From NCBI GenBank assembly GCA_035387885.1, contig DAOOOW010000004.1, positions 1 to 58,162 on the forward strand: DNA of 58,162 nucleotides, written 5' to 3'. A model generated the notes under the pieces. The model was given only the letters and a program-made list of their open reading frames with translations. It did no database searches and was not told where the DNA came from. The first letter of the stretch is position 1; every line of letters begins with the position of its first letter. The DNA is from DAOOOW01 sp035387885 (lineage in GTDB: Bacteria; Patescibacteriota; Patescibacteriia; UBA2196). The translations under genes were made by a program, and so were the position numbers. This document shows positions 25,927 to 34,617 of this stretch, in pieces.

Positions 25927-27036
25927 TTATATAATTTTTTTACCAATAAACTGCACTGCCAAAAAAGTAGCAATTGGTACTGCTAAAACTAAACCAATAC
26001 TACCAGTAATGGTTCTAACAATTTCTGTGGCGATCATTTCATTTTCTATGACCTGATTGAAAGTCAAAAACGGCGGTTGTTTAACGCTAAACAAAATAAG
26101 CAAAGGCAAAGAGGCGCCAGCATAAGCTAAAAACAATGTGTTAACCATAGAGCTTAAATGAGAAACGCCCACTCTCATGGCCTGACTATATATTTGACCT
26201 TTAGTTAGCTTAGGATTTGATATTTTTAATTCTTGCACTAAAGCCACTTGAGAAATAATTACATCATCCAAAACACCAAGAGCACCAATAATAATACCAG
26301 CGAGCAATAGACCTCTAATATTTATATTACCGCCTTCCATCCCGATTAAATACATTGCTTCCTCGCTGGCAAAACCAGTCAATTTTGTGATGGACGAGAA
26401 CCAAACAGATAAAAGACCAGTAACTATCAAAGAAATTAGGATAGAAAAAATAGCGATGGTAGAAGTTCGTTTGAATCCCTCAGTGATATAAACGGCCAAA
26501 ATTAAAATAAAAAATGAACCAATAATACTAATTGAAAGTGGATTACTACCAGCTAATATTTTAGGAATAATAAATTTTAAAATAGTTAAAAAAGTTAACA
26601 ACAAAACAATTAACGCTCGAAAACCTTTAAAACGACCAACAACTATAACAATTAAAGCAAATAAAAATGCTAACCAAAAAATAGGATTAGCACGAGAATA
26701 ACCAATCACATAAAAATTATCTTCCCCTTCTGGTCCCGGGCTATAATTAACTAAAACTTTTTCTCCAACCGCATATTCACTGGCAGACAAAACATCAAAT
26801 TCCGTACCATCAAAAATAATTTCTTTATCTTTCCAATCATCCTCTAATCCTTTGAGTTTTAGCTTCTGCTGTATTGGCGTTGAACCATCTTCACGTGTCG
26901 AGCTTTTTTGTTCCAAAACTTCAATCACTTTAGCTTTAAATATTTCTTCATCAGTAATATCAAAAATCTGACCAAATGCTGAAATTGGCAATAAAAATAA
27001 AAATAAAAAAATAAATATAAAAAAATTTATTTTCAT
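25927..27036 (-). CDS. YibE/F-family membrane protein
   Basis: A 369-aa protein with a signal/anchor at residues 3-22, an extracytoplasmic beta-rich domain to about 115, then seven or eight membrane helices. Typical features are G-A-L-G-V-L-D-D-V near 255 and V-S-H-L-S-S-M-V-N-T-L-F-L-A-Y near 290. Function unknown. It overlaps the peroxiredoxin gene by ATGA, indicating translational coupling. Confidence 0.85.
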   Translation of the reverse strand: MKINFFIFIFLFLFLLPISAFGQIFDITDEEIFKAKVIEVLEQKSSTREDGSTPIQQKLKLKGLEDDWKDKEIIFDGTEFDVLSASEYAVGEKVLVNYSPGPEGEDNFYVIGYSRANPIFWLAFLFALIVIVVGRFKGFRALIVLLLTFLTILKFIIPKILAGSNPLSISIIGSFFILILAVYITEGFKRTSTIAIFSILISLIVTGLLSVWFSSITKLTGFASEEAMYLIGMEGGNINIRGLLLAGIIIGALGVLDDVIISQVALVQELKISNPKLTKGQIYSQAMRVGVSHLSSMVNTLFLAYAGASLPLLILFSVKQPPFLTFNQVIENEMIATEIVRTITGSIGLVLAVPIATFLAVQFIGKKII

Positions 27037-27755
27037 TTTTTGATTATTTTTTGTTCAATTTCTTCTTGGCTTATTTTTTTAGTACAGAAAAACCAGTCAT
27101 AACAATGCATCTCCTCTTTGCTCTCCATGCGATCTTTGGCCACACCGCAAGAACCAGCCGTAGGCACAATAACATCATCACCTGGCCGCCAATCAGCAGG
27201 CAAAGCCACTAAAAATTCATCAGCAGTCTGCATGGCAATTAAAGCACGATACAGTTCATCAAAATTTCTACCTAAACTAAGTGGATAATAAATGATCGCC
27301 CTAATAATACCCTTAGGGTCGATAAAAAATACCGCCCGGACAGCTTTAGTGTTGCTTTCGCCAGGTTGAATCATGCCGTATTTTTGAGCCACTTCCATGG
27401 TGATATCTTCAATAAGGGGAAATTTAACCTCTACGTCCTTCATGCCCTTATATTCAATCTTTTCTTTGATAGTCCTGAGCCAAGCGATATGGCTGTACAA
27501 ACCATCAACCGACAAACCAACCAACTTACAATTAGCGACATTGAATTTTTCTTCCATACTAGCAAATGTCATGAACTCTGAAGTACAAACCGGAGTAAAA
27601 TCAGCCGGGTGGCTGAAAAGAATTACCCAACTTCCCTCATATTGTTTAGGAAAATCTATTTCTCCCTGGGTCGTAACGGCTTTAAAAAAGGGGGCTTTAT
27701 CGCCAATACGTGGCATAGATACTATTGTTGAATTTTCTTGTGTGTTTGTGTTCAT
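27033..27755 (-). CDS. Prx6/archaeal-type peroxiredoxin
   Basis: A 240-aa thiol peroxidase reducing peroxides. The peroxidatic Cys57 lies in P-A-D-F-T-P-V-C-T. The C-terminal extension has Cys218 and Cys224 six residues apart (H-C-Y-D-W-F-F-C), as in Aeropyrum thiol peroxidase (C207/C213). The reductant could be the thioredoxins of this island. Its stop overlaps the start of the YibE/F gene. Confidence 0.92.
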   Translation of the reverse strand: MNTNTQENSTIVSMPRIGDKAPFFKAVTTQGEIDFPKQYEGSWVILFSHPADFTPVCTSEFMTFASMEEKFNVANCKLVGLSVDGLYSHIAWLRTIKEKIEYKGMKDVEVKFPLIEDITMEVAQKYGMIQPGESNTKAVRAVFFIDPKGIIRAIIYYPLSLGRNFDELYRALIAMQTADEFLVALPADWRPGDDVIVPTAGSCGVAKDRMESKEEMHCYDWFFCTKKISQEEIEQKIIKK

Positions 27756-27787
27756 AAATTTATTTTAATTAATAATTAATTTACTTT

Positions 27788-28546
27788 TTAATTTATTATT
27801 TTATCAATTATTGATTGGAATACTTGGTTAATATCACAATCTTCGTCTTCTGTTAACGGATAACCCCTGTCGCCGAAAATAACAATTTGGGGATCTATCG
27901 GGATCATTCCTAAAAAAGGAATTTTATAATACTTGGCAATTTTTTCTCCACCGCCTTTCTTAAAAAGATTAGTTATTTCTCCACAACACGGACATTTAAA
28001 ACCACTCATGTTTTCAATTAAACCATAAATCTTTAAATTTAATTTTTTAGCAAAATTTATCGCTTTTTTAGAATCTAATAAAGAGACTTCTTGTGGCGTG
28101 GTGACTATAATTGCTCCAGCTTTAGGTAATAATTGAGCGACTGAAAGTGGTTCATCGCCAGTTCCTGGTGGAGAATCAATTATCAACCAGTCTAAATTGC
28201 CCCATTCTACATCCTTAACAAATCTTTCAATCATCTTCATTTTGGCTGGACCGCGCCAAATAATCGGAGTATCTAAATTTGGTATAAAATAAGCAACTGA
28301 AACCAGGGACAAATTTTTATTTATTTCTATTGGTAAAATACGATTTTCATCATAAGAAAAAATTGCCTTGTCCTGTGCCCCAAGCATTAAAGCTAAATTA
28401 GGACCATGCATATCAGCATCAAGTAATCCGACTTTCAATCCTTTTTTAGTCAAAGCAATGGCTAAATTAACAGCCACAGTTGATTTACCAACTCCACCCT
28501 TACCTGAAAAAATTAATAAATAATTTTTTATTTCATCTTGCTTCAT
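27788..28546 (-). CDS. Mrp/NBP35-family P-loop ATPase (Fe-S carrier)
   Basis: A 252-aa protein. The deviant Walker A S-G-K-G-G-V-G-K-S spans residues 14-22. I-I-D-S-P-P-G-T-G-D-E-P is near 140, and C-P-C-C near 190 could hold a bridging Fe-S cluster between two subunits. Mrp proteins assemble or transfer Fe-S clusters in the cytoplasm, fitting the surrounding ferredoxin, ferritin-like and NifX-like genes. Confidence 0.9.
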   Translation of the reverse strand: MKQDEIKNYLLIFSGKGGVGKSTVAVNLAIALTKKGLKVGLLDADMHGPNLALMLGAQDKAIFSYDENRILPIEINKNLSLVSVAYFIPNLDTPIIWRGPAKMKMIERFVKDVEWGNLDWLIIDSPPGTGDEPLSVAQLLPKAGAIIVTTPQEVSLLDSKKAINFAKKLNLKIYGLIENMSGFKCPCCGEITNLFKKGGGEKIAKYYKIPFLGMIPIDPQIVIFGDRGYPLTEDEDCDINQVFQSIIDKIIN

Positions 28547-28632
28547 TTAATTATTTTTATTACCTTGTCATTTATCATAGTGTCTGCATTTTTTTCTAAT
28601 TAGAATATTAAACAATAATCCATAATTATAAT

Positions 28633-28936
28633 CTATTCGGATATATTATATCTTAAACTAATTAATTCTTCAACTTCTTTTTTAATTTCTTCGTATTCAT
28701 CTGCCTGCTCTTTATCTTCATTAAAAAGCAAGATTTGAAATTCCCCTACGTGTTCTTTTTCTTCTTTAACCACAGCTAACAATACTTTTTTAATATTTTC
28801 ATTTTGTGTCAAAGTTACCATTTGTTCATAAAAAATTAATAGCATCTAATTCTGCAATAATACTGGCTCTCAAAATTTCTTTGTCCAAATTTTCTTTATT
28901 AATTTTATCTAAATTTATTGGTAATTATGATAATAT
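28633..28936 (-). pseudogene. broken EncFtn-like duplicate
   Basis: Compared with the gene at 25593-25877, the start ATG is ATA, codon 4 CAA is TAA, and a T-run in codon 35-36 (AAT TTT TTA TGA) carries one extra T that shifts frame. Downstream of the shift the sequence again matches (Y-E-Q-M, then E-E-K-E-H-V-G-E-F-Q, metal ligands kept). A 70-aa open frame (28633-28845) survives but lacks helix 1. Three independent lesions make a sequencing error unlikely. Confidence 0.8.
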
Positions 28937-28984
28937 GTTTTTAATTTTAATTTTAATAAAAATTTGCAAAAACCTTTAATATTT

Positions 28985-30226
28985 TTACCCGAACATTAAA
29001 ATTTCGGGTTTAAAAATTAATAATAATCCAATAATTAACATTAATATTCCACCAATTAAATATGACCATTTTGTATATTTAGAAGTTATGCCAGTTACTT
29101 TTAAAGTAATCATGGCTATTACAAAAACAATCAAATCATCAAGCATGAATATTAAAATATATAAAAAAATATATAAATAATACTGAAATTTAGACAAACC
29201 AGTTAAAGTTAAAATTTGTGTGTAAACTGCTGGTAATCCAGCTGAACAAATTAACTCTACTAAATTAACTGCAAAAGCTAATAATATTATTCCCACTAAT
29301 GCAATTCCAAAACTTTTTTGAGTAGTGATTTGTTTTAATTTAGCAAATATTTTTTGCTTCTTTTCTCCGCCAGTCACCTGACATACTCCTGCTTTGTTTA
29401 TAAAATATTCTTTCAGATTATGCCAGCTACATCCAAGTGCAACTATACCAATAATTATTCTAATCCAAAAAACAAAACCAAGAAATAATAACAGATCCAA
29501 CCAAGCTGACATGAAAATAAAATATACAGCAGAAGAAGCGACAATAAATACACTACCCAAAATCCACATTCTTTTTCTGTCTTGCATACCAAGCAATAAA
29601 GTAATTAAAAATAACAATACCCACATGGCACACGGATTAAAACCATCTAATGCCCCAAAAATTATAGTTAAAATTGGCAAGGAAAAATTCTTTACTTCAA
29701 TTTCACCAAATAATGGTAAATCTATTTTTTGAAAAGAATTATCATTATTCTCTTCTTGTCTACATTCATCTTGATTTAAAATATTATTATTTGTGGACGT
29801 AAGGCCAGATATATTGTTTGGATTATTAATTTCTTCAACCACATCTCGACAAACGCCAACCAAAGATTGCTTAAGTTCTTTTTCAATAGCGCTCCCTGTT
29901 GTTTCTTCACTATACCAACCAATAAAGTATTTTTCTCCAATTAAAGTAAACGGCACACCCTGAATATCTATATTTAATTTTTTACCAATATTAATTAATA
30001 AATTTAAACCTTCTTTGTCTGAACTAATATCAAAATCATATAATTCAACTTGTGAATTATTTTTAGCTAAATTTTCTAAAAATGGTTTTTCTTTAGCGCA
30101 ATGCGGACAACCTTGTTGCCAAAAAAAATAAATATTAATCTTGTTTTGTTCTTGCGCTTTTGCCACGTTTAAAAGCAAAAAACAAGAAAAAAATAAAATT
30201 AATAAAAAATATACAATTTTTTTCAT
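28985..30226 (-). CDS. thioredoxin-fold plus CcdA/DsbD-like membrane protein, copy B
   Basis: A 413-aa paralogue of the protein at 24075-25307, with the same order: signal peptide, thioredoxin domain with C40-P-H-C43, linker, six membrane helices with N-P-C-A-M-W and I-C-S-A-G-L-P. The proteins differ throughout except for the first 43 or so residues, where the DNA is identical over 104 bases. It follows the ZIP transporter by 13 bases. It is inferred to pass reducing power outward. Confidence 0.82.
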   Translation of the reverse strand: MKKIVYFLLILFFSCFLLLNVAKAQEQNKINIYFFWQQGCPHCAKEKPFLENLAKNNSQVELYDFDISSDKEGLNLLINIGKKLNIDIQGVPFTLIGEKYFIGWYSEETTGSAIEKELKQSLVGVCRDVVEEINNPNNISGLTSTNNNILNQDECRQEENNDNSFQKIDLPLFGEIEVKNFSLPILTIIFGALDGFNPCAMWVLLFLITLLLGMQDRKRMWILGSVFIVASSAVYFIFMSAWLDLLLFLGFVFWIRIIIGIVALGCSWHNLKEYFINKAGVCQVTGGEKKQKIFAKLKQITTQKSFGIALVGIILLAFAVNLVELICSAGLPAVYTQILTLTGLSKFQYYLYIFLYILIFMLDDLIVFVIAMITLKVTGITSKYTKWSYLIGGILMLIIGLLLIFKPEILMFG

Positions 30227-30239
30227 ACAATTATATTTT

Positions 30240-30975
30240 TTAAATTAATTTAACCAGCATCATAATAACAATGCCGACGATAAATATTAAAAATGTTGTA
30301 ATCGATCTTTTTATTTTTTCCTGCCTAATTATTTCGGGCATAAGATCAGAAGCAGCAATATAAATAAATCCACCAGCAGCAAAAGGCAATAAATAAGGAA
30401 TTATTTGATAAAGTGGTTGGGCAATAAAATAACCAACCACACCACCCAAAACAACCGTTAAAGCAACTAAATAATTAATTAATAATGCTTTTTTCTTTTC
30501 AAAACCAGCATAAATTAAAACCCCAAAATCGCCAATTTCTTGTGGTATCTCATGCAAAGCAATAGCTAATGTTGTTACTACACCAAGTTTAACATCTATA
30601 AAAAAAAATACTGGCAATCACAAGTCCATCAATAAAATTGTGTAAAGCATCACCCACTAAATTCATATAACCAAAAGTATGAACTTTACATTCACCCTTA
30701 TGGCAGTGTCGCCAATATAACACCTTTTCCATAAAAAAGAAAAAAATAAAAGCAATTAAAACAACTAAATATAAATTATCTGAATTAATTTTACTTGAAG
30801 CCTCGGGCAGTAAATGCAAAAAAGCACCACCCATTAAAGCTCCAGCTGATAGAGCCACTAAAAATAAAGCGATTTTATTAAGCAATTCTTTTTTTAAATA
30901 TAAAAAAATAACTGCTACCCAAACACAAAAAGTAATTAAAAAAGTAGCAATTATAATATTTAATAAAATATTCAT
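30240..30975 (-). pseudogene. ZIP-family metal transporter split by a T9 frameshift
   Basis: Two overlapping frames, 128 aa (30589-30975) and 125 aa (30240-30617), make one ZIP protein of about 245 aa. The first ends in H-N-F-I-D-G-L-V-I-A-S-I-F-F, and the second resumes with I-D-V-K-L-G-V-V-T-T and A-L-H-E-I-P-Q-E-I-G-D-F. These are the two metal-binding helices of ZIP zinc/iron importers. The break is a run of nine T on the coding strand; eight would restore the frame. It may be a real mutation, a slippage-tolerated gene, or a homopolymer base-calling error. It is placed between DUF134 and the membrane thioredoxin. Confidence 0.85.
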
Positions 30976-30978
30976 ATT

Positions 30979-31254
30979 TTATTTGATAATTTTTATTGCC
31001 TTGCCTTCAATTATGGCTTGACTAATCTTTTTATATGCTGAAGTTAAAATTCTTTGCAAAGTGCTTTGTGAGGTGTTCATTTTTTTAGCACATTCTATTT
31101 GTTCTAATTCTTCAATATTTTTTAATCGCAAAGCCTCCACTTCTTCATGTGTTAATTCTACTTCTTCCAACATCATTATTGGAATACCTTGAGGTTTAAA
31201 ATAAGTAATATTGGGATTAAATTTAATTCTTCTATTTAATTTTGGCCTAGACAT
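30979..31254 (-). CDS. DUF134 (UPF0251) helix-turn-helix protein
   Basis: A 91-aa protein beginning M-S-R-P-K-L-N-R-R. It has the family block V-E-L-T-H-E-E-V-E-A-L-R-L near residues 33-45 and a sigma-70 region-4-like helix-turn-helix (M-N-T-S-Q-S-T-L-Q-R-I) near 59-69. DUF134 proteins are probably DNA-binding regulators and usually sit beside NifX/MinD genes as here. It overlaps the MinD-ferredoxin gene by 19 bases. It is a candidate regulator of the dyad at 33401-33434. Confidence 0.85.
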   Translation of the reverse strand: MSRPKLNRRIKFNPNITYFKPQGIPIMMLEEVELTHEEVEALRLKNIEELEQIECAKKMNTSQSTLQRILTSAYKKISQAIIEGKAIKIIK

Positions 31255-32114
31255 ATAACTATTTGTTTAATAATATTTTGAAATATTTTTTTATATTTTT
31301 CATCAATTTCTGTGACTGGTTTCATTTCAAGAGTTGCTTTAACAAAATCTTTATGATAAGGAATTTTGCCAATAATTTGAATGCTATTATCCTTAGCAAA
31401 ATTTTCTATTTTTTTACAAAAATTATCTGATAAACTATACTTATTAATCACAATACCATATTTAATTTGAAAATGTTTGGCTAAATATAATACTCGTTTT
31501 AAATCATGCAAGGCGGAAGGAGTAGGTTCGGTAACAGCGACAATATAGTCAGTACCAACCAATGAAGCGATCACCGGACAGCCGATTCCAGCAGCCGAAT
31601 CTATCAAAATAATCTCGGATTTTAATTTTTTAATAATTTCCTCGGAATGTTTTCTAACTTCAGCCACTACTTCACCAGAAGCTAATTCGCCTAATTTAAG
31701 CTCTCCCAAAATTAAATCTACGCCGTAATTATTACCAGTATAAATTGTGCCTATTTCTTTTTGACTTTCTGAAATAGCGCCATATGGACAAGACACAATG
31801 CAGGCCTTACAGCCAATGCAAATATCTTTGACAAAAACCGGATATTTATTTTTCACAAAAACAATCGCGTTCTGCTTGCAAACAGAAGCGCATTTGCCAC
31901 ATTTTACACATTTATCAAAATCCCACTTTGGGATAACTTGATAAATTGTAATAAATTTTTTCCTTTTAGCGGAAAGCAAGAGATGATCGTTGGGACATTC
32001 AACGTCTAAATCCAATAAAACGGTCTTTTTGCTTTTCGCAAACTCAACTGCGAGCGAAGTGGCGACCATTGATTTGCCCGTGCCGCCCTTTCCGCTGGTG
32101 ACTGCAATTTTCAT
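31236..32114 (-). CDS. MinD-family ATPase with two 4Fe-4S ferredoxin motifs
   Basis: A 292-aa protein. S-G-K-G-G-T-G-K-S at residues 7-15 is the deviant Walker A. A ferredoxin insert carries two complete clusters, C69/C72/C75/C79 and C99/C102/C105/C109. I-D-S-A-A-G-I-G-C-P follows. This is the nitrogenase-cofactor-associated MinD family found with NifX-like proteins in anaerobes. Usually two such ATPases are adjacent; only one is present here. Exact client unknown. Confidence 0.92.
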   Translation of the reverse strand: MKIAVTSGKGGTGKSMVATSLAVEFAKSKKTVLLDLDVECPNDHLLLSAKRKKFITIYQVIPKWDFDKCVKCGKCASVCKQNAIVFVKNKYPVFVKDICIGCKACIVSCPYGAISESQKEIGTIYTGNNYGVDLILGELKLGELASGEVVAEVRKHSEEIIKKLKSEIILIDSAAGIGCPVIASLVGTDYIVAVTEPTPSALHDLKRVLYLAKHFQIKYGIVINKYSLSDNFCKKIENFAKDNSIQIIGKIPYHKDFVKATLEMKPVTEIDEKYKKIFQNIIKQIVICLGQN

Positions 32115-32185
32115 AATTATAACAAGTTAAATAATTAAAATAAATTTTTATTTCCCAACTAATAAAATTATATCAATAAGATAAT

Positions 32186-32545
32186 CTAATTTTTATGTTG
32201 TTCACAAGCGTCTTTTATGCCCGCTTTCTTGAATTTATTGTTTTGCCAAAGTTGAAAAAATTCTTTCACATTATTAGCTCCATAAACATAAACATCAATT
32301 CCTAAATTTTGGCATAAATCAATCGCTCGTGGCCCAATATCCCGACACAATAAAATATTTGCTCCGTGTTTTTTCATTAACTCCGGTGGCAAACCAGCTC
32401 CACCCATATGTTCGCTGGTGTTATCTATAATTTCAACTATTTCACCTTTTTCATTAAGAAAAGTATAAGTAAAACAACGACCAAAATGATCGGCTATTTT
32501 AGCATCTAAGCCCTCTTTGTCATTTGTCGGTATAACTAATTTCAT
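32186..32545 (-). CDS. NifX/NifB-C-terminal-like (Fe-Mo cofactor family) protein, copy 2
   Basis: A 119-aa protein started at M-K-L-V-I-P-T-N. An upstream in-frame ATG at 32581 would add 12 hydrophobic residues and is less likely. It has the family layout A-D-H-F-G-R-C near residue 20, G-A-G-L-P-P near 48 and D-I-G-P-R-A near 70. The fold binds Fe-S or Fe-Mo clusters. No nitrogenase genes are present, so a general metal-cluster scaffold role is more likely. Confidence 0.88.
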   Translation of the reverse strand: MKLVIPTNDKEGLDAKIADHFGRCFTYTFLNEKGEIVEIIDNTSEHMGGAGLPPELMKKHGANILLCRDIGPRAIDLCQNLGIDVYVYGANNVKEFFQLWQNNKFKKAGIKDACEQHKN

Positions 32546-32615
32546 AATTAAAATAAATAAAAAATTAAAATGTATTTTCAATTTCCCAACGAATGAAATT
32601 AGATCTTTTGTCAGA

Positions 32616-32954
32616 CTAATTTATTTTTTTGAGCTTTTTGTCTATAAACGCCCGCAAAACATCTTTGACAATTCCTTCGCCGGAATAAATTTCAATATTA
32701 AATTGATTTAAAACATCCAAAGCCCTTGGACCAACATTATTGGTTATTACTGCGTTAACATTATTTTCCGCCATTAATTGAGCGGCGGAAATTCCAGCTC
32801 CACTAGCTTGATCCGTAGTATCGTTTTTCAAAATTTCTATTTTGTCAACTTTGTTATCTTTTATTTCAACCATAATAAAACACGGACAACGACCAAAAGT
32901 TTCATCAATTTGTCCATCTATTTTTTCACTTGTTGAACTAATTGCAATTTTCAT
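32616..32954 (-). CDS. NifX/NifB-C-terminal-like protein, copy 1
   Basis: A 112-aa paralogue of the downstream protein, with D-E-T-F-G-R-C-P-C near residue 17, G-A-G-I-S-A-A near 52 and N-V-G-P-R-A near 72. The extra Cys after G-R-C-P may add a cluster ligand. Two tandem NifX-like genes plus a MinD-ferredoxin ATPase form the core of the island. Confidence 0.88.
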   Translation of the reverse strand: MKIAISSTSEKIDGQIDETFGRCPCFIMVEIKDNKVDKIEILKNDTTDQASGAGISAAQLMAENNVNAVITNNVGPRALDVLNQFNIEIYSGEGIVKDVLRAFIDKKLKKIN

Positions 32955-32987
32955 ATTTTTATTTTTTAATTAATATATGATATGGCA

Positions 32988-33024
32988 AAATCGCTCTACA
33001 AATATTTACAAAATGCAGAGCGTT
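32988..33024 (-). terminator. intergenic hairpin, possible attenuator
   Basis: CGCTCTGCA pairs with TGTAGAGCG (one G-T) around a 13-base loop, followed by ATTTTG. It lies between the DUF5320 gene and the first NifX gene, so it could lower expression of the downstream operon or protect the upstream mRNA. Confidence 0.5.
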
Positions 33025-33030
33025 ATTTGC

Positions 33031-33312
33031 TTATTTATTATTACTTTGAAAATCCTTTAAATACTCATTGACGTCCTGTAATTCAGCTTCTAAATCTGAA
33101 ATATATGTTTTGATATTGATGGTTTCTTCATCTTTAGTAAGTTGACGATAACCAACACTGACGCCTCTGCCTAAACCTAAACCACGCTTTAAACCTTTAC
33201 CTAATCCTCTACCAATTCCACGACTATAAGTTTGGCCTCTTTCGCAAGGACCTAAACCCCTACCTGTCATCGGCCCAATACCCTTAGGACCTGTTCCATT
33301 AAATGCAGGCAT
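33031..33312 (-). CDS. DUF5320 glycine/arginine-rich protein
   Basis: A 93-aa protein of the DUF5320 type. M-P-A-F-N-G-T-G-P-K-G-x-G-P-M-T-G-R-G-x-G-P-C opens it, then a Gly/Arg/Leu repeat region to about residue 53 and a short coiled coil to the end. It is regularly encoded with NifX/MinD/DUF134 genes. Function unknown. First gene of the operon, with a 130-base structured leader. Confidence 0.85.
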   Translation of the reverse strand: MPAFNGTGPKGIGPMTGRGLGPCERGQTYSRGIGRGLGKGLKRGLGLGRGVSVGYRQLTKDEETINIKTYISDLEAELQDVNEYLKDFQSNNK

Positions 33313-33400
33313 ATAATTACCTTTTAATTACCCATCACAAAATTTACTTATTATAATGGATAAATTTTAATTTATTTGATACGACCTTTGCCTAAGGTTA

Positions 33401-33434
33401 GTGGATAAATGAATAAATATTCATAATTATCCAC
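33401..33434. promoter_or_regulatory. dyad in the leader of the redox/metal operon
   Basis: Outer arms GTGGATAA / TTATCCAC and inner arms TGAATA / TATTCA lie 13 bases downstream of the -10 box, where a repressor would block RNA polymerase. A small hairpin ACCTTTGCCTAAGGT follows at about 33386-33400. Confidence 0.6.
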
Positions 33435-33446
33435 ACCCTTATTATA

Positions 33447-33475
33447 ATTATATACCCATAATTATATTTTGTCAA
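33447..33475 (-). promoter_or_regulatory. perfect consensus promoter of the redox/metal island
   Basis: TTGACA at 33475-33470, 17-base spacer, TATAAT at 33452-33447. It is the obvious start for transcription through 33312 and the same-strand genes below it. Confidence 0.85.
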
Positions 33476-33559
33476 TTTTGCATAGGTTTTTCTAAATTAA
33501 AAAAAAGCAAATAAAAAATACCTTTACAAAATGATATCTTTACTACCTGCTGTAGACTT

Positions 33560-34090
33560 CTAATAAAAAATAATTTTCGAAGCAGACATCGTGCTAGCTC
33601 GCTTTTTTAATCTATCTTCATCTTCAATCATCATAGCCCCACAACGACCGTCATATCTTTTATACATTTTTTTCATCATACCCTTTCTAACAAAAACATC
33701 ATTAACACCCAAAAAATCAATTAAAAAACCAGCAATTAAAAGTGAAATTATAAATCCAATCACAATTATTAAAAAATTTTTTTTATAAGAAAAATCATAT
33801 TTCTTAAACATACCAACGCCTAATAGTATCCCCAAAACAGCCAAAATAATCGCCCACCAAGGAAAACTAGCCACAATTTGATCATATCTATAGCCACGCA
33901 TATAACCATTAGTCCTCAAAGAAAAAAAAGCAAAGTTGACTAAAAAAATAGTTACCACCAAAATACTAACCAAACCAACAACTGAAGCTACAGAACCAAA
34001 TATAAAATACCACTTTGGCTTCATTTTTATTTGTCCAGATTTAATTCTCTCCATTATTTTTTCTTTAAGGTCTATTTCTTTATTTGACAT
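33560..34090 (-). CDS. three-helix membrane protein, candidate anti-sigma factor
   Basis: A 176-aa protein with a cytoplasmic N-terminus of about 27 residues, membrane helices at about 28-58, 73-95 and 103-127, and a charged cytoplasmic tail. It overlaps the ECF sigma gene by 19 bases, the arrangement usual for sigma/anti-sigma pairs. No ZAS zinc motif (HxxxCxxC) is visible, so the role is inferred from position alone. Confidence 0.6.
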   Translation of the reverse strand: MSNKEIDLKEKIMERIKSGQIKMKPKWYFIFGSVASVVGLVSILVVTIFLVNFAFFSLRTNGYMRGYRYDQIVASFPWWAIILAVLGILLGVGMFKKYDFSYKKNFLIIVIGFIISLLIAGFLIDFLGVNDVFVRKGMMKKMYKRYDGRCGAMMIEDEDRLKKRASTMSASKIIFY

Positions 34091-34617
34091 ATTTTTTTCA
34101 TAAAAATTTTAGCTCGATTAATCCTGGTCCCGACTGTACCCAAGGGAAGCCTCAAAATATCGGCTATTTCATTATAGGATTTTTCTTCCAAAAAATATAA
34201 AGATAATGGTTCCCTGTACAAAATAGGTATTTTATCCAAACAGCTTCTTACTTTTTGAATCATCTCCTGCCGATCAAAATCGGGTTCCGTGCCACCTTCA
34301 CTTCTAATATCAAAGCCTTCCGGCATTTCAACATGTTGCTTATTTTTTTTAATTTCATTAATTGCCTCATTGTGTACAATTCTATAAATCCAGGTCGAAA
34401 ATTTCATCTCTGTTTTAAAACTTTTTAAATTTATAAAAGCCTTAATAAAAGAATTTTGCACAATATCAGCCGCCTTGTCACTATCTTTGGATAAAGAATT
34501 GGCATATCTAAACAATTTTTTCTGATATCTCAAAACTATTTCCGAAAACAATTCCTGGTCTTCTTTGGCGATATATTCAACCAATTGTTCGTCTGATAAC
34601 TGCACAGTATTTTGCAT
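34072..34617 (-). CDS. ECF-type RNA polymerase sigma factor
   Basis: A 181-aa sigma factor. Region 2 (about 20-90) contains D-I-V-Q-N-S-F-I-K-A-F and F-S-T-W-I-Y-R-I-V-H-N; region 4 (about 125-178) has S-Y-N-E-I-A-D-I-L as the helix-turn-helix. Regions 1 and 3 are absent, as expected for the ECF group. It is co-transcribed with a membrane protein. A TTGCTT-17-TAATAT box pair ends only a few bases before the ATG, suggesting a leaderless mRNA. Confidence 0.92.
   Translation of the reverse strand: MQNTVQLSDEQLVEYIAKEDQELFSEIVLRYQKKLFRYANSLSKDSDKAADIVQNSFIKAFINLKSFKTEMKFSTWIYRIVHNEAINEIKKNKQHVEMPEGFDIRSEGGTEPDFDRQEMIQKVRSCLDKIPILYREPLSLYFLEEKSYNEIADILRLPLGTVGTRINRAKIFMKKICQIKK

Noticed and set aside
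31236..32954. Nitrogenase cluster
   Set aside because: NifX-like and MinD-ferredoxin proteins occur, but no nifH, nifD or nifK. These families are common in non-fixing anaerobes.
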